Below, in pieces: positions 24,618 through 32,669 of a stretch of DNA of 64,000 nucleotides. Under the pieces are notes generated by a model that made no database searches, was not told the origin of the DNA, and worked only from the letters and a program-made list of their open reading frames with translations. Origin of the DNA: JBBDLF01 sp040879025 (GTDB lineage: Bacteria > Pseudomonadota > Gammaproteobacteria > Pseudomonadales > Pseudohongiellaceae). Both the position numbers and the translations under genes were made by a program. The stretch is taken from NCBI GenBank assembly GCA_040879025.1, contig JBBDLF010000040.1:124001-188000 (forward strand), read 5' to 3'. How positions within the stretch are numbered: position 1 is the first letter of the stretch; each line of letters starts with the position of its first letter.

Positions 24618-26873
24618 TCAGTTCAGAAGCGGCGCATAGACAGTGCTGCTGCCCGCCAGGCGGCGTTCAGCAAGCGTTACCAGATCCATGAGAATGTTAC
24701 CGCTTTCCACCAGCAGCGGGTCCATTTCTTCCGGCTCTTCCTCATCGGCAGCTTCTTCTTCCGCTATCGGAGTCTCGCCATTGGCGGCGAGCGCTTCCTG
24801 CTCGGCTGCATCCTGTTCCTCTTCTTCCCAGTCGAGCAGTGGCAGGCCCTTCATCAGGCGGCGCATGTTTTCCGATTCAAATTCCTGGCGGCGGGTTTCT
24901 TCCCGTTCCGCTTTCACGGCCGTCTCATTGAGCGAGACCAGGTCGCGTTCACGCAATTTCCTGGAGCGCTCAATCTGCTGCGTGAGGTAGATCAGATCGG
25001 GTGAACTTTCCGCGCGCTGTTCGTGAAGGCGCTGCAGTTCCGGCAGTACCTGTTTGATCGGGAAATAAGTCTGATATTCCACCGGCCTTACGGTATCCCA
25101 GGGCAAAGCGCCATCAAGGCTGCTTTCACCCAAGTCATCATAGGCGCTGTAGAAATCCGGCAGGACAATGTCGGGCACCACGCCACGATGTTGGGTGCTG
25201 GCGCCGGAGACGCGATAAAATTTGGACCGTGTCAGTTTCACCTGGCCGTAATCCATCGGGATGATTTCCTGTACGGTACCTTTTCCAAAAGTCTGGCCGC
25301 CCAGTACGATGCCGCGCTGATAATCCTGGATAGCGCCGGCGAAAATTTCCGAAGCCGAGGCGCTGGTACGATTGACCAGAACCGCCAGGGGGCCGTCATA
25401 GGCCACTCCCGGATCGACGTCACCGTAGGAACGGGTGAAGCCATTGCGCAGGCCTGAATATCTGATCTGTACGGTAGCGCCAGTGTCGATGAACAGGCCG
25501 ACCAACTGGTTGGCTTCAGTCAATGAACCGCCGCCGTTGTTTCGTAGATCCACCACCACACCGTCAACATTTTCCGCTTTCAGTTCTTCAAGCAGATTGC
25601 GCACATCCTTGGTGGCGGTGTTGTATTCGGTTTCGCCACGAGCGGCTGCTTCAAAATCGAAATAGAAATTGGAAAGATGGATAACGCCAAGCTTGTAATT
25701 CTGGTCCAGATGATTCAGTTCCAGAATTTCCTTGTTGGCCAGTTGCTCTTCCATCTTCACCTGATCGCGGGTGATGGCGATAACCTGGGCGCTTGCCTCG
25801 GTAAGCGCAGCGGCAGGCAGTACCCGCAGGCGCACCGTGGTGCCTTTCTCGCCACGTATCTGATCAACCACATCGTCAAGGCGCATGCCGACCACGTCCT
25901 TGATTTCGCCATCAACGCCTTGGCCTATGCCGATGATGCGGTCACCGGCCTTCAGTTCGCTCTCGCGCTCGGCGGGTCCGCCCTTGATCAGTTCCACTAC
26001 CTTGGTGTAATCGTCTTCGGTCGTCAATTGGGCGCCGATACCCTGTAGGGAAAGAGACAGACCCATATTGAAGTTTTCTGAGTCGCGCGGCGAAAAATAG
26101 GCGGTGTGGGGGTCCACGGATTTGGCTACGCTGGACAGATAGGTCTGGAATACGTCGCGGTCGTTGGTTTTCAACACCTGGTTCAGTTGATTGCGATATC
26201 GCTTGCTGAGTTTTTCGCGAATTTCCTCGTCCGTGTCACCAGTGAGTTTCAGACTCAACACACTGTTCTTCATGCGCAGTCGCCACAATTCATCCAGGTC
26301 GGCACGGGATTTGGCGAAAGGGGAGTCTTCGCGATCGATTTCAAGGTATTCATCGACCGTGAAATCCATCTCGGCAATGTTGTTCTCAACCCGGTCGATC
26401 GCAAACACCAGCCTTTCCAGCAAACGTTGCTGATACAGGTTGTAGATCTCGAACCCGGGGTCAACGCTGCCGCTTTTCAGCGTATCGTCAAGCAGGTAAC
26501 GGTAATTTTCGAGGCGGTCGATGTCCTCCTGCACAAAATAGAGGCGCGATCCGTCCAGCGTGTCGAGATAAAGATCGAATGCATGGGTCGAAAATTCGTC
26601 ATCTATCTGAACATCGGAATAATGTTTTTCCTGTAGTTGGTCAATCAGTTCGACAGCGGTTCGGCCGTGCACTGCCTGACTGGCGATGGGAGTAAAAAGT
26701 GTGGAAGGATCCAGTTCAAGATTTTCACCGTCACCCGGCCTGACGGAAACTTCCGGCTGGGTCACCCGGGTAAGATCCTGAGCATGGACGGGGAAAAACA
26801 CCAGTATTGCCGTTAGCAATGCTGTAATACCGGTCCAGGATTTGCTGCTGTTTCGATGGTTTAAACTACGCAT
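24618..26873 (-). CDS. prc: Carboxy-terminal processing peptidase (Tsp/Prc)
   Basis: Periplasmic PDZ-serine protease that degrades tagged proteins and processes cell-wall enzymes. I start at the ATG at 26873 because it gives a normal signal peptide (MRSLNHRNSSKSWTGI..., cleavage after VHA); the frame is open to 26993. The PDZ domain follows the N-terminal helical domain. The catalytic serine lies in NRTSASASEIFAGAIQDYQR, with lysine in GGQTFGKGTVQEII. At 751 aa it is longer than E. coli Prc (682 aa); an acidic stretch of about 40 residues rich in Glu and Ala lies near the C-terminus. Convergent with tRNA-Ser. Confidence 0.94.
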   Translation of the reverse strand: MRSLNHRNSSKSWTGITALLTAILVFFPVHAQDLTRVTQPEVSVRPGDGENLELDPSTLFTPIASQAVHGRTAVELIDQLQEKHYSDVQIDDEFSTHAFDLYLDTLDGSRLYFVQEDIDRLENYRYLLDDTLKSGSVDPGFEIYNLYQQRLLERLVFAIDRVENNIAEMDFTVDEYLEIDREDSPFAKSRADLDELWRLRMKNSVLSLKLTGDTDEEIREKLSKRYRNQLNQVLKTNDRDVFQTYLSSVAKSVDPHTAYFSPRDSENFNMGLSLSLQGIGAQLTTEDDYTKVVELIKGGPAERESELKAGDRIIGIGQGVDGEIKDVVGMRLDDVVDQIRGEKGTTVRLRVLPAAALTEASAQVIAITRDQVKMEEQLANKEILELNHLDQNYKLGVIHLSNFYFDFEAAARGETEYNTATKDVRNLLEELKAENVDGVVVDLRNNGGGSLTEANQLVGLFIDTGATVQIRYSGLRNGFTRSYGDVDPGVAYDGPLAVLVNRTSASASEIFAGAIQDYQRGIVLGGQTFGKGTVQEIIPMDYGQVKLTRSKFYRVSGASTQHRGVVPDIVLPDFYSAYDDLGESSLDGALPWDTVRPVEYQTYFPIKQVLPELQRLHEQRAESSPDLIYLTQQIERSRKLRERDLVSLNETAVKAEREETRRQEFESENMRRLMKGLPLLDWEEEEQDAAEQEALAANGETPIAEEEAADEEEPEEMDPLLVESGNILMDLVTLAERRLAGSSTVYAPLLN

Positions 26874-26965
26874 GTCACCCCACAATACTGCTGCATTAGT
26901 CATTCGAATGGATTGTAGCCAGCCGGTTTCTCCCCATTGGTCGCAGGGGAGCAGTGCCAGAGGCC

Positions 26966-26993
26966 ATTGTACCGTGCCTGCCATCAATGGCAA
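26966..26993 (-). promoter_or_regulatory. Predicted promoter of prc
   Basis: The minus strand has -35 TTGCCA (26988-26993), a 16-bp spacer and -10 TACAAT (26966-26971). The predicted start leaves a leader of about 86 nt before the prc ATG at 26873. Confidence 0.5.
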
Positions 26994-27039
26994 TGCCCGG
27001 AAAAACGTTTAGTCCCACCAAGCACACGCTTCGTACTGC

Positions 27040-28257
27040 CTAGCTCTTGATCAGTTTGCGTCGGGCCGACGCATGACGTTCGGCTCTTTCTACATCGATA
27101 TACCGATCCGTAATTGCACTGGAGCCATGACCGGCATCGTCCCGCACATGTTCCCGGGGGCGAAACTTTACATCTTCGGAAATTCCGGTATGACGCAACC
27201 AGTGGACTGTCGCCGACTGCATCCTTACAGCGTCCTGCATAAAACCTGATTTTCGCATATTTTCTTCCGCACAATTGAAACAGTTTTGTACAATCAGGCG
27301 AATCTGGCGGGTACTGGTCAGCCCTCCTTTTCCCCGGGTCTTGTGGATAAGCGGCGTAGACTCCCCGGGCGTCGGCAGTTCCGGTAAATCGCGGGAGCGG
27401 CGATAGCGCTTTAGGGACTCCAACATGGCATCACTGACCGAAATCTCTCTTTCCTTGTTGCCTTTGCCGACAGTGATAAACCACCAGTTGCCTTCCTGGT
27501 CGCACTGGAAGTGGCCCATTTGCGGTGTCCAGCGGGCTGTTTCCACCAGTTCGGAAATTCGCAGGTACATCGCGAACAGGGCGTTCATAATGAAGAGGGT
27601 ACGTTCATGCAGCGCGGGCTCTTCGGCCGCCATGGTTTCGGCCGCTTCAACCACAAAGCTCCACTGTAGTGGCGACAGTCGCCGAATCTGGGTCTGGCCC
27701 TGGCGCCGACGGATGTATTTGCTCTTCTGGCGCATTTGGGTCACCGGATTGGCGGCAACATAACCTTCCTGAATCAGAAAATTGAAAAAACTGCTGAGCA
27801 CGCTGAACAGTGATTGCAGGGCAGTCTGGGACAGAACATAGCCGGTATTGCCCGTGTTCGCGTGGCTGACGTACGGTCGCCAGCGCGGGTTGGGGCGACG
27901 TTCGCCACCCTGGTTGATGTAACGGGAAACGTTACGATCACCGATCCAGCTTTCGGGCGGTTGCCTGGAAAATTCCACATAGTTTTCAACGTCTTCGCGC
28001 TGAATCTGGGGTACTGCCTTGTGCTGAATCAGCCAGCACCAGTGCAGAAAGTGCTCGATCTCCCGGCGATACGTGGAGTAGGTGTCGGAACTGCCGCGGT
28101 AGCTGTAGATAAATTCGCTGGCGTACTGGTAATCCGCGCAGGCATCGCCGGGCGGGTCGCGGAGAAGGTGGTCCAGCGACCTGACCCGCTGTTTAAACGG
28201 GTTTGCCATCTCCTCGAGCGTATCGAAGAAAGCCACCGGGGGTTTGGGTTTGGGCAT
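27040..28257 (-). CDS. Tyrosine-type site-specific recombinase/integrase
   Basis: Phage-integrase-family recombinase of 405 aa. The N-terminal SAM-like DNA-binding domain spans about residues 40-175 (TYSTYRREIEHFLHWCWLI), and the catalytic domain follows. The active-site set appears complete: R233 in YLRISELVE, a lysine in the GKGNKER hairpin, H352 and R355 in HWLRHTG, H377 in AGHGSS and Y386 in ITDRYID. A good Shine-Dalgarno (CAGGAG) precedes the ATG. No excisionase, phage gene or att repeat is nearby, so it looks like a resident chromosomal recombinase rather than part of an island. It is not one of the usual XerC/XerD pair by length. Confidence 0.88.
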   Translation of the reverse strand: MPKPKPPVAFFDTLEEMANPFKQRVRSLDHLLRDPPGDACADYQYASEFIYSYRGSSDTYSTYRREIEHFLHWCWLIQHKAVPQIQREDVENYVEFSRQPPESWIGDRNVSRYINQGGERRPNPRWRPYVSHANTGNTGYVLSQTALQSLFSVLSSFFNFLIQEGYVAANPVTQMRQKSKYIRRRQGQTQIRRLSPLQWSFVVEAAETMAAEEPALHERTLFIMNALFAMYLRISELVETARWTPQMGHFQCDQEGNWWFITVGKGNKEREISVSDAMLESLKRYRRSRDLPELPTPGESTPLIHKTRGKGGLTSTRQIRLIVQNCFNCAEENMRKSGFMQDAVRMQSATVHWLRHTGISEDVKFRPREHVRDDAGHGSSAITDRYIDVERAERHASARRKLIKS

Positions 28258-28429
28258 CTCACTGCTCCTGAAATCAATGATTGTTTTATCGACTCTTTAG
28301 CGCGCCGCTACAGAGGCTGAAATCGCGCGAAACCACCAACCATCGAGAATGTGTTACTTCCGCCAGGCAATTCAAATATACTTGACATCTGACTGAAAGG
28401 ATTGAACGTGACAATTCCGGCTTGATGTG

Positions 28430-28450
28430 GCCGCCCCGGACTCGGGCGGC
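28430..28450 (+). other. GC-rich hairpin in the leader of the exported-protein gene
   Basis: GCCGCCC (28430-28436) can pair with GGGCGGC (28444-28450). It sits 40 nt before the ATG at 28490 and has no following T run, so it is more likely a leader structure than a terminator. Confidence 0.35.
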
Positions 28451-28489
28451 AGACTGCCCGGACCACCGGACTACCAGGGGGGAAACCAA

Positions 28490-29497
28490 ATGAATAATGC
28501 TATTAAACCGGGTCTCGCGCTGGCGCTGACACTGGCGGTATCCACGCTCCAGGCCGCTGAATGGGAAGTGCCTCGCACCGCATCCGGACAGCCTGATTTG
28601 CAGGGCGTCTGGACAAACAAGACCATGACGCCCCTGACACGCAGTCAGGAATTTGGTGATCTGCGGGCGCTGTCGCCGGAGCAGGTGGCAACGCTGGAAG
28701 GGAACTACCAGGAATATCTGGATGCTGAATTTGCCGCGAGCGACCCCGAGCGGGAAGCCGGTGCCGGCGCCCAGGCCGGCGATGACGGCAACACCAATGA
28801 CGGGTATAACGAATTCTGGAAAGATGAGGGCACTCATGTGCAGCGGATCAACGGGGAATACCGTTCATCCATTATCATCGATCCACCCGACGGCCAGATT
28901 CCTTTTCAGGAAAATGCGCGTTCTTTCTTTCAGAGAGAACCCGGCGCGCCCGGACCCTACGATGGCCCGGAAGCGCGTCCTCTGGCCGAACGCTGCCTGC
29001 TGTCCTTCGGTTCCAGTTCCGGTCCGCCCATGCTGCCGGTCATGTACAACAACAATTACCAGATCGTGCAAACATCCGACTATGTAGTCATTCTCGTTGA
29101 GATGGTACATGATGCGCGAATCATCCGGCTGAATGACGAACCGATGACGGGCGCGAGCAAATGGATGGGTGACTCCGTTGGCCATTGGGACGGTGGTACG
29201 CTGGTGGTGGAAACGGCGGGTTTCAATCCGCAGCAGAGTTTTCGCGGCGCTTCGGAGAGCCTGAAGGTTACCGAGCGCTTCACACGCGTGTCTGAATCCG
29301 AGATTCTCTACAGCTTCACAATGGATGATCCCACTGTTTTTAGCCGCGAGTGGACCGGTGAGTTGATGTTCAATGCGCGTCCCTCGCAGGAACCCATTTA
29401 CGAGTATGCCTGTCATGAGGGCAATTACGCTCTGCCGGGGATTCTGGCGGGCGCCAGACGGCAGGAAATGCAGGAAGCCGAGGCTGCGAACAACTGA
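28490..29497 (+). CDS. Exported protein of unknown function
   Basis: Not assigned to a characterised family. I start at the ATG at 28490 because a GGGGGG ribosome-binding site lies 6 nt upstream and the product then begins with a clean signal peptide (cleavage near LQA-AEW). The 335-aa product should therefore be periplasmic. Notable pieces are SGQPDLQGVWTNKTMTPLTR just after the signal and EYACHEGNYALPGILAGAR near the end. I recall similar GQPDLQGVW...EGNY proteins as uncharacterised paralogues in marine gammaproteobacteria and acidobacteria; that is memory, not a search. Two cysteines occur in the mature part. It stands alone, with its own terminator downstream. Confidence 0.8.
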   Translation: MNNAIKPGLALALTLAVSTLQAAEWEVPRTASGQPDLQGVWTNKTMTPLTRSQEFGDLRALSPEQVATLEGNYQEYLDAEFAASDPEREAGAGAQAGDDGNTNDGYNEFWKDEGTHVQRINGEYRSSIIIDPPDGQIPFQENARSFFQREPGAPGPYDGPEARPLAERCLLSFGSSSGPPMLPVMYNNNYQIVQTSDYVVILVEMVHDARIIRLNDEPMTGASKWMGDSVGHWDGGTLVVETAGFNPQQSFRGASESLKVTERFTRVSESEILYSFTMDDPTVFSREWTGELMFNARPSQEPIYEYACHEGNYALPGILAGARRQEMQEAEAANN

Positions 29498-29543
29498 TTG
29501 GGTCTTTAGGGAACCTCTGAACAACTCCTGACCAGCCGGTTAA

Positions 29544-29574
29544 CGGAGAGTTCCGCAAGGGCTCTTCGTTTTTT
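29544..29574 (+). terminator. Probable intrinsic terminator of the exported-protein gene
   Basis: An imperfect stem of about 10 bp with G-T pairs (CGGAGAGTTC with GGCTCTTCG) closed by a CGCAA-type loop and followed by six Ts. It lies 47 nt after the stop at 29497. Confidence 0.6.
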
Positions 29575-29616
29575 GTGCGCTTTGCTTTAGTTTAATGCCT
29601 TGGGGCGTGCGTTGTG

Positions 29617-29625
29617 TGCTATAGT
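29617..29625 (+). promoter_or_regulatory. Extended -10 promoter upstream of the CxxC protein
   Basis: TGCTATAGT combines a TGn extension with -10 TATAGT, following the terminator at 29574. It gives a leader of about 110 nt. That leader contains a small hairpin CGGCC-AACAT-GGCCG at 29713-29727, just before the AAGGA ribosome-binding site. Confidence 0.4.
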
Positions 29626-29741
29626 CCCGCGCAAATCAAGGGCCGCGGATATTGCAGACCAGTACAGGGTTTGTCACCTTGCCGATGTGTTCTTTATGTG
29701 TGAAGGCAGTATCGGCCAACATGGCCGTTGAAGGATGATTC

Positions 29742-30263
29742 ATGGACACCTGTTTAATCTGCACTACCTATCTGCCCGCCGAGTTTGAAGCCATCTCCGG
29801 CACACTGCAAAAAAGCTGCGAACGCTGCGCCGCCATCCATGTTTATCAACGAATTCCGGCTGAAGGGCAACCGCCGTTCATCTGGCGGGCTGAACTGGCC
29901 GAAGTGCGGATTGCCGGGGAACTCAAATCGAGCAATACGCTGTGCTGGTGGGGTATGGACACCGGCTTCGGGGAAGATGCCGTCCGTGTTTTACTCACCC
30001 TCGGAAGCGCCTTTCTGGACTTCTATGCCGAGTGGCAAGAACAGCAAAATATCGCGATGTTCACCAAGGAGTTGTTTGTGGCAACCGGTGGTGGAAGTCT
30101 CAAAACAGTCGTTTACTTTCCTCCCGCGGCGCGGGATTTTGCATTGACCCGACAGCATGTGTATTACTGTAAACCACCCTCGACCCAAAACCTGAAAGCG
30201 ATGTTCGGTGACCCGGGCGCGCTGGGTGATCTGATTTATTCCAATGGCGGCAACGCCGCCTGA
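29742..30263 (+). CDS. Hypothetical protein with two CxxC motifs
   Basis: A 173-aa cytoplasmic protein I do not recognise. The N-terminus has C4LIC7 and C26ERC29, spaced as CX2C-X18-CX2C, which suggests a zinc ribbon, though this is inference. The remainder looks like a folded alpha/beta domain (GMDTGFGEDAVRVLLTLGSA, ELFVATGGGSLKTVVYFPPA) with no catalytic signature I can name. It has an AAGGA ribosome-binding site 6 nt before the ATG. Codon use looks like its neighbours. It is monocistronic, with a promoter upstream and the 26-bp inverted repeat 113 nt after its stop. Confidence 0.75.
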   Translation: MDTCLICTTYLPAEFEAISGTLQKSCERCAAIHVYQRIPAEGQPPFIWRAELAEVRIAGELKSSNTLCWWGMDTGFGEDAVRVLLTLGSAFLDFYAEWQEQQNIAMFTKELFVATGGGSLKTVVYFPPAARDFALTRQHVYYCKPPSTQNLKAMFGDPGALGDLIYSNGGNAA

Positions 30264-30376
30264 TGCGGGCGGCCGCGTACCTGAAATCATCTGTCTGATG
30301 CCGCCATTCGACCACAAATCGAATCCAATGAGGACAGCATTCTGACAAGAGGGCAAAGGGCCGGCGAGCGCCCTTG

Positions 30377-30432
30377 CGCTCCATCCCACTATTTCCGGTA
30401 ATCTTTATTACCGGAAATAGTGGGATGGAGCG
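30377..30432. repeat. Perfect 26-bp inverted repeat with 4-nt loop
   Basis: The arms at 30377-30402 and 30407-30432 are exact reverse complements of 26 bp, separated by CTTT. The repeat starts 10 nt beyond the gor stop (minus) and 113 nt beyond the CxxC gene. Neither strand carries a following T run, so it is not a standard intrinsic terminator. Possible roles are a 3' RNA stabiliser or RNase III site, a cruciform-forming site, or the footprint of a small palindromic element. Confidence 0.95.
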
Positions 30433-30442
30433 AAATGACCGG

Positions 30443-31831
30443 TTATCGGGTTCTGGTGCGCATGGTCACGAGTTCCTCGGCAAGCGTCGGGTGAATGCCC
30501 AGGGTGCGGTCAAAGTCCGCCTTGGTGGCTCCCATATTGATGGCCACGGCAAAGCCCTGGATGATCTCTCCCGCGTCCTGGCTGATCAGATGCAGGCCGA
30601 TAACCCGGTCTGTGCTTTTCTCTACGATCATTTTGATGAAGGCACGTTCATCCCGGCCGGTCAGCGTGTGCTTGAGGGGTTTTGTGTTGGCCAGATAGGT
30701 GTCGCAGGCGCGGCCTTCGGACACCGCCTGTTCCTCTGTGAGGCCCACTGTGCCGATATTGGGATGACAGAAAACGGTGGTGGGAATATTGGCGTAACTC
30801 ATATGATGCCTGTCCTGGCCCGCCGAGAACAGATTGCGGACCACCACTTCAGCCTCGGCCAGCGCCACGGGTGTCAGTTCCATGCGGTCGATTGCGTCGC
30901 CAACCGCGTAGACTCCCGGCGCGCTGGTCTGAAAATCGGCATCCACCTGTATGGCGCCGTTGGCACTTAATGCAACACCCGCGGATTCCAGACCGAGGTC
31001 TGCCGTATGGGGATTTCTGCCCGTGGCGAACAGCACCAGATCGGTCTCAACCGGGTCTCCGCGGTCCAGGTCCACCAGCAGTCGATTATTGTCCAGTTTC
31101 CTGATACCACCCACACTGGTCCCAAGCCTAAGAGACACCTTGCGCGCCAGTGCATTGCCGATGAATACCCGTACATCTTCATCAAAACCGCGCAGCAGTC
31201 TGTCACCGCGGTGCGTTAGAATCACCCGTGTGCCGAGGCCCGACATGATGCTGGCGAATTCCACCCCGATGTATCCACCGCCAACGATCAGCATTGATTG
31301 TGGAAGTTTTTTCAACGAAAACATCTGGTTGGACGTAATACCCAATTCATTTCCCGGGATTGGGGGCAGATTGGGCCAGCCACCTACAGCCAGGAGCATG
31401 TAACGCCAGGTGATCCGATGTTCGGTTTTTCCGTCGGGTTTGCCGTCACCGAGCAGCTTTACGCTGTTGTGGCCTGTCACTTCAGCCCGCTGTTCAAAAA
31501 TAGTGACCTTGCTGTCTTCCAGAATATCCTTATAAACAATGTTTAAACGTTTGATTTCTTTATCTTTATTATCTACAAGACGGGTCCAGTCGAGCCGGGC
31601 TTCCGTACTCTTCCAGCCAAAACCGGCGCTGTCTTCAAAATCCTCCGTGTAATGCGCGGCGTAGCTGAACAATTTCTTGGGTATGCAGCCCACGTTGACG
31701 CAGGTGCCGCCGAAATAGCGTTCTTCCGTTATGCCTACCCGCGCTCCCAGCGCCGCGGCTATCCGGGCAGCACGCACGCCGCCGGACCCCGCTCCAATAA
31801 TGAAGAGGTCGAAATCAAATGTCTCCGTCAC
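30443..31831 (-). CDS. gor: Glutathione-disulfide reductase
   Basis: NADPH-dependent flavoenzyme that regenerates reduced glutathione. It has the FAD site IIGAGSGGVRAARIAAALGA, the redox disulfide GGTCVNVGC (C44 and C49), the NAD(P)-site GGGYIGVEFASIM, and the C-terminal catalytic histidine in LGIHPTLAEELVTM. The C1 spacing and LFSYAAHYTEDFED after it favour glutathione reductase over lipoamide or mercuric reductase. The length is 462 aa. It diverges from alkB (52-bp gap) and ends just before the perfect hairpin. Confidence 0.93.
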   Translation of the reverse strand: MTETFDFDLFIIGAGSGGVRAARIAAALGARVGITEERYFGGTCVNVGCIPKKLFSYAAHYTEDFEDSAGFGWKSTEARLDWTRLVDNKDKEIKRLNIVYKDILEDSKVTIFEQRAEVTGHNSVKLLGDGKPDGKTEHRITWRYMLLAVGGWPNLPPIPGNELGITSNQMFSLKKLPQSMLIVGGGYIGVEFASIMSGLGTRVILTHRGDRLLRGFDEDVRVFIGNALARKVSLRLGTSVGGIRKLDNNRLLVDLDRGDPVETDLVLFATGRNPHTADLGLESAGVALSANGAIQVDADFQTSAPGVYAVGDAIDRMELTPVALAEAEVVVRNLFSAGQDRHHMSYANIPTTVFCHPNIGTVGLTEEQAVSEGRACDTYLANTKPLKHTLTGRDERAFIKMIVEKSTDRVIGLHLISQDAGEIIQGFAVAINMGATKADFDRTLGIHPTLAEELVTMRTRTR

Positions 31832-31883
31832 GGTCTTTCTAATCCTTCTGTCACTTAATCCGGTTGCGTATCATTCAGACATT

Positions 31884-32546
31884 ATGCGCTTTTTTGACCT
31901 TACAGACGATGCAGCGTCTCCTGTGACCCATGATCTGGGCGACGCTGAACTGATCGAGATTCCCGGGGCGTTCAATACCCGGGATGCCGATCACTATCTG
32001 GCCGCGCTGACGATCGGGTTGCCCTGGGAACAGAAAACAGTGCGGATCGCCGGACGCACCATGCCCACGCCGCGCCTGCAATGCTGGTTTGGCGATAAAG
32101 AGGCGGTGTACGGCTATTCCGGGATCAGGCTGACGCCCCTGCCCTGGTCCGACCTGTTGCTGGAAATCAAATCCCGAGTAGAGCAAGTATGCGACCAGCG
32201 GTTTAACAGTATGTTGGCAAATTACTACCGGGACGGCCGCGACAGTGTATCCTGGCACAGCGATAACGAGGCCGGGTTGGGGTCTGAACCGGTAATCGCC
32301 TCGCTCAGCCTGGGCGCGGAGCGACGGTTCGACATCAAACCGAAACGGGGAACGGTCACGGAAAGGCGCAGCCTGCAACTGGCCCACGGCAGCCTGTTGA
32401 TCATGGGTCCCACGATGCAACACCACTGGCTTCATCAGATACCCAAGACAAAACAGGAAACCGGGCCCCGCATAAACCTGACCTTCCGGCTGGTGTTGCC
32501 TGGGGGGCAAAACCAGCCACGGGGACGGCAAACGGCCGCCTCCTGA
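31884..32546 (+). CDS. alkB: Alpha-ketoglutarate-dependent DNA dealkylase, AlkB family
   Basis: Fe(II)/2-oxoglutarate dioxygenase that removes alkyl lesions such as 1-methyladenine from DNA. The iron ligands are H125 and D127 in SWHSDNE and a histidine in HHWLHQIPK near 184; the 2-oxoglutarate arginine is in RINLTFR (R196/R202). I start at the ATG at 31884 (220 aa); the open frame extends back to 31731 only over the antisense of gor. It resembles the short ALKBH2/3-like bacterial class rather than E. coli AlkB. It may be cotranscribed with ggt, 123 nt downstream. Confidence 0.9.
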   Translation: MRFFDLTDDAASPVTHDLGDAELIEIPGAFNTRDADHYLAALTIGLPWEQKTVRIAGRTMPTPRLQCWFGDKEAVYGYSGIRLTPLPWSDLLLEIKSRVEQVCDQRFNSMLANYYRDGRDSVSWHSDNEAGLGSEPVIASLSLGAERRFDIKPKRGTVTERRSLQLAHGSLLIMGPTMQHHWLHQIPKTKQETGPRINLTFRLVLPGGQNQPRGRQTAAS

Positions 32547-32669
32547 CGTGATTGATGCCGCGTGGAGCGGAAAACTGTTATCCCCGGCCGACAATATTGC
32601 TAATATTGGACCATCCCCGCCCCGATGCCGGGGTCCCCTGTATCCGCCGCAAGCATGCAAGGACTGGTA

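Noticed and set aside
24295..28257. tRNA-Ser plus integrase as a genomic island
   Set aside because: prc, a conserved housekeeping gene, lies between them. I see no repeat of the tRNA 3' end and no cargo or phage genes.
28382..28410. Sigma-70 promoter from TTGACA at 28382
   Set aside because: The -35 is perfect but the hexamer at 17 bp spacing (AACGTG) is not a plausible -10.
29508..29530. Insertion-sequence-like end (GGGAACCTCTGA)
   Set aside because: No matching inverted end or transposase is present; a short match alone is not evidence.
30374..30970. 198-codon plus-strand open frame beginning in the inverted repeat
   Set aside because: It is antisense to the C-terminal half of gor and has no recognisable product.
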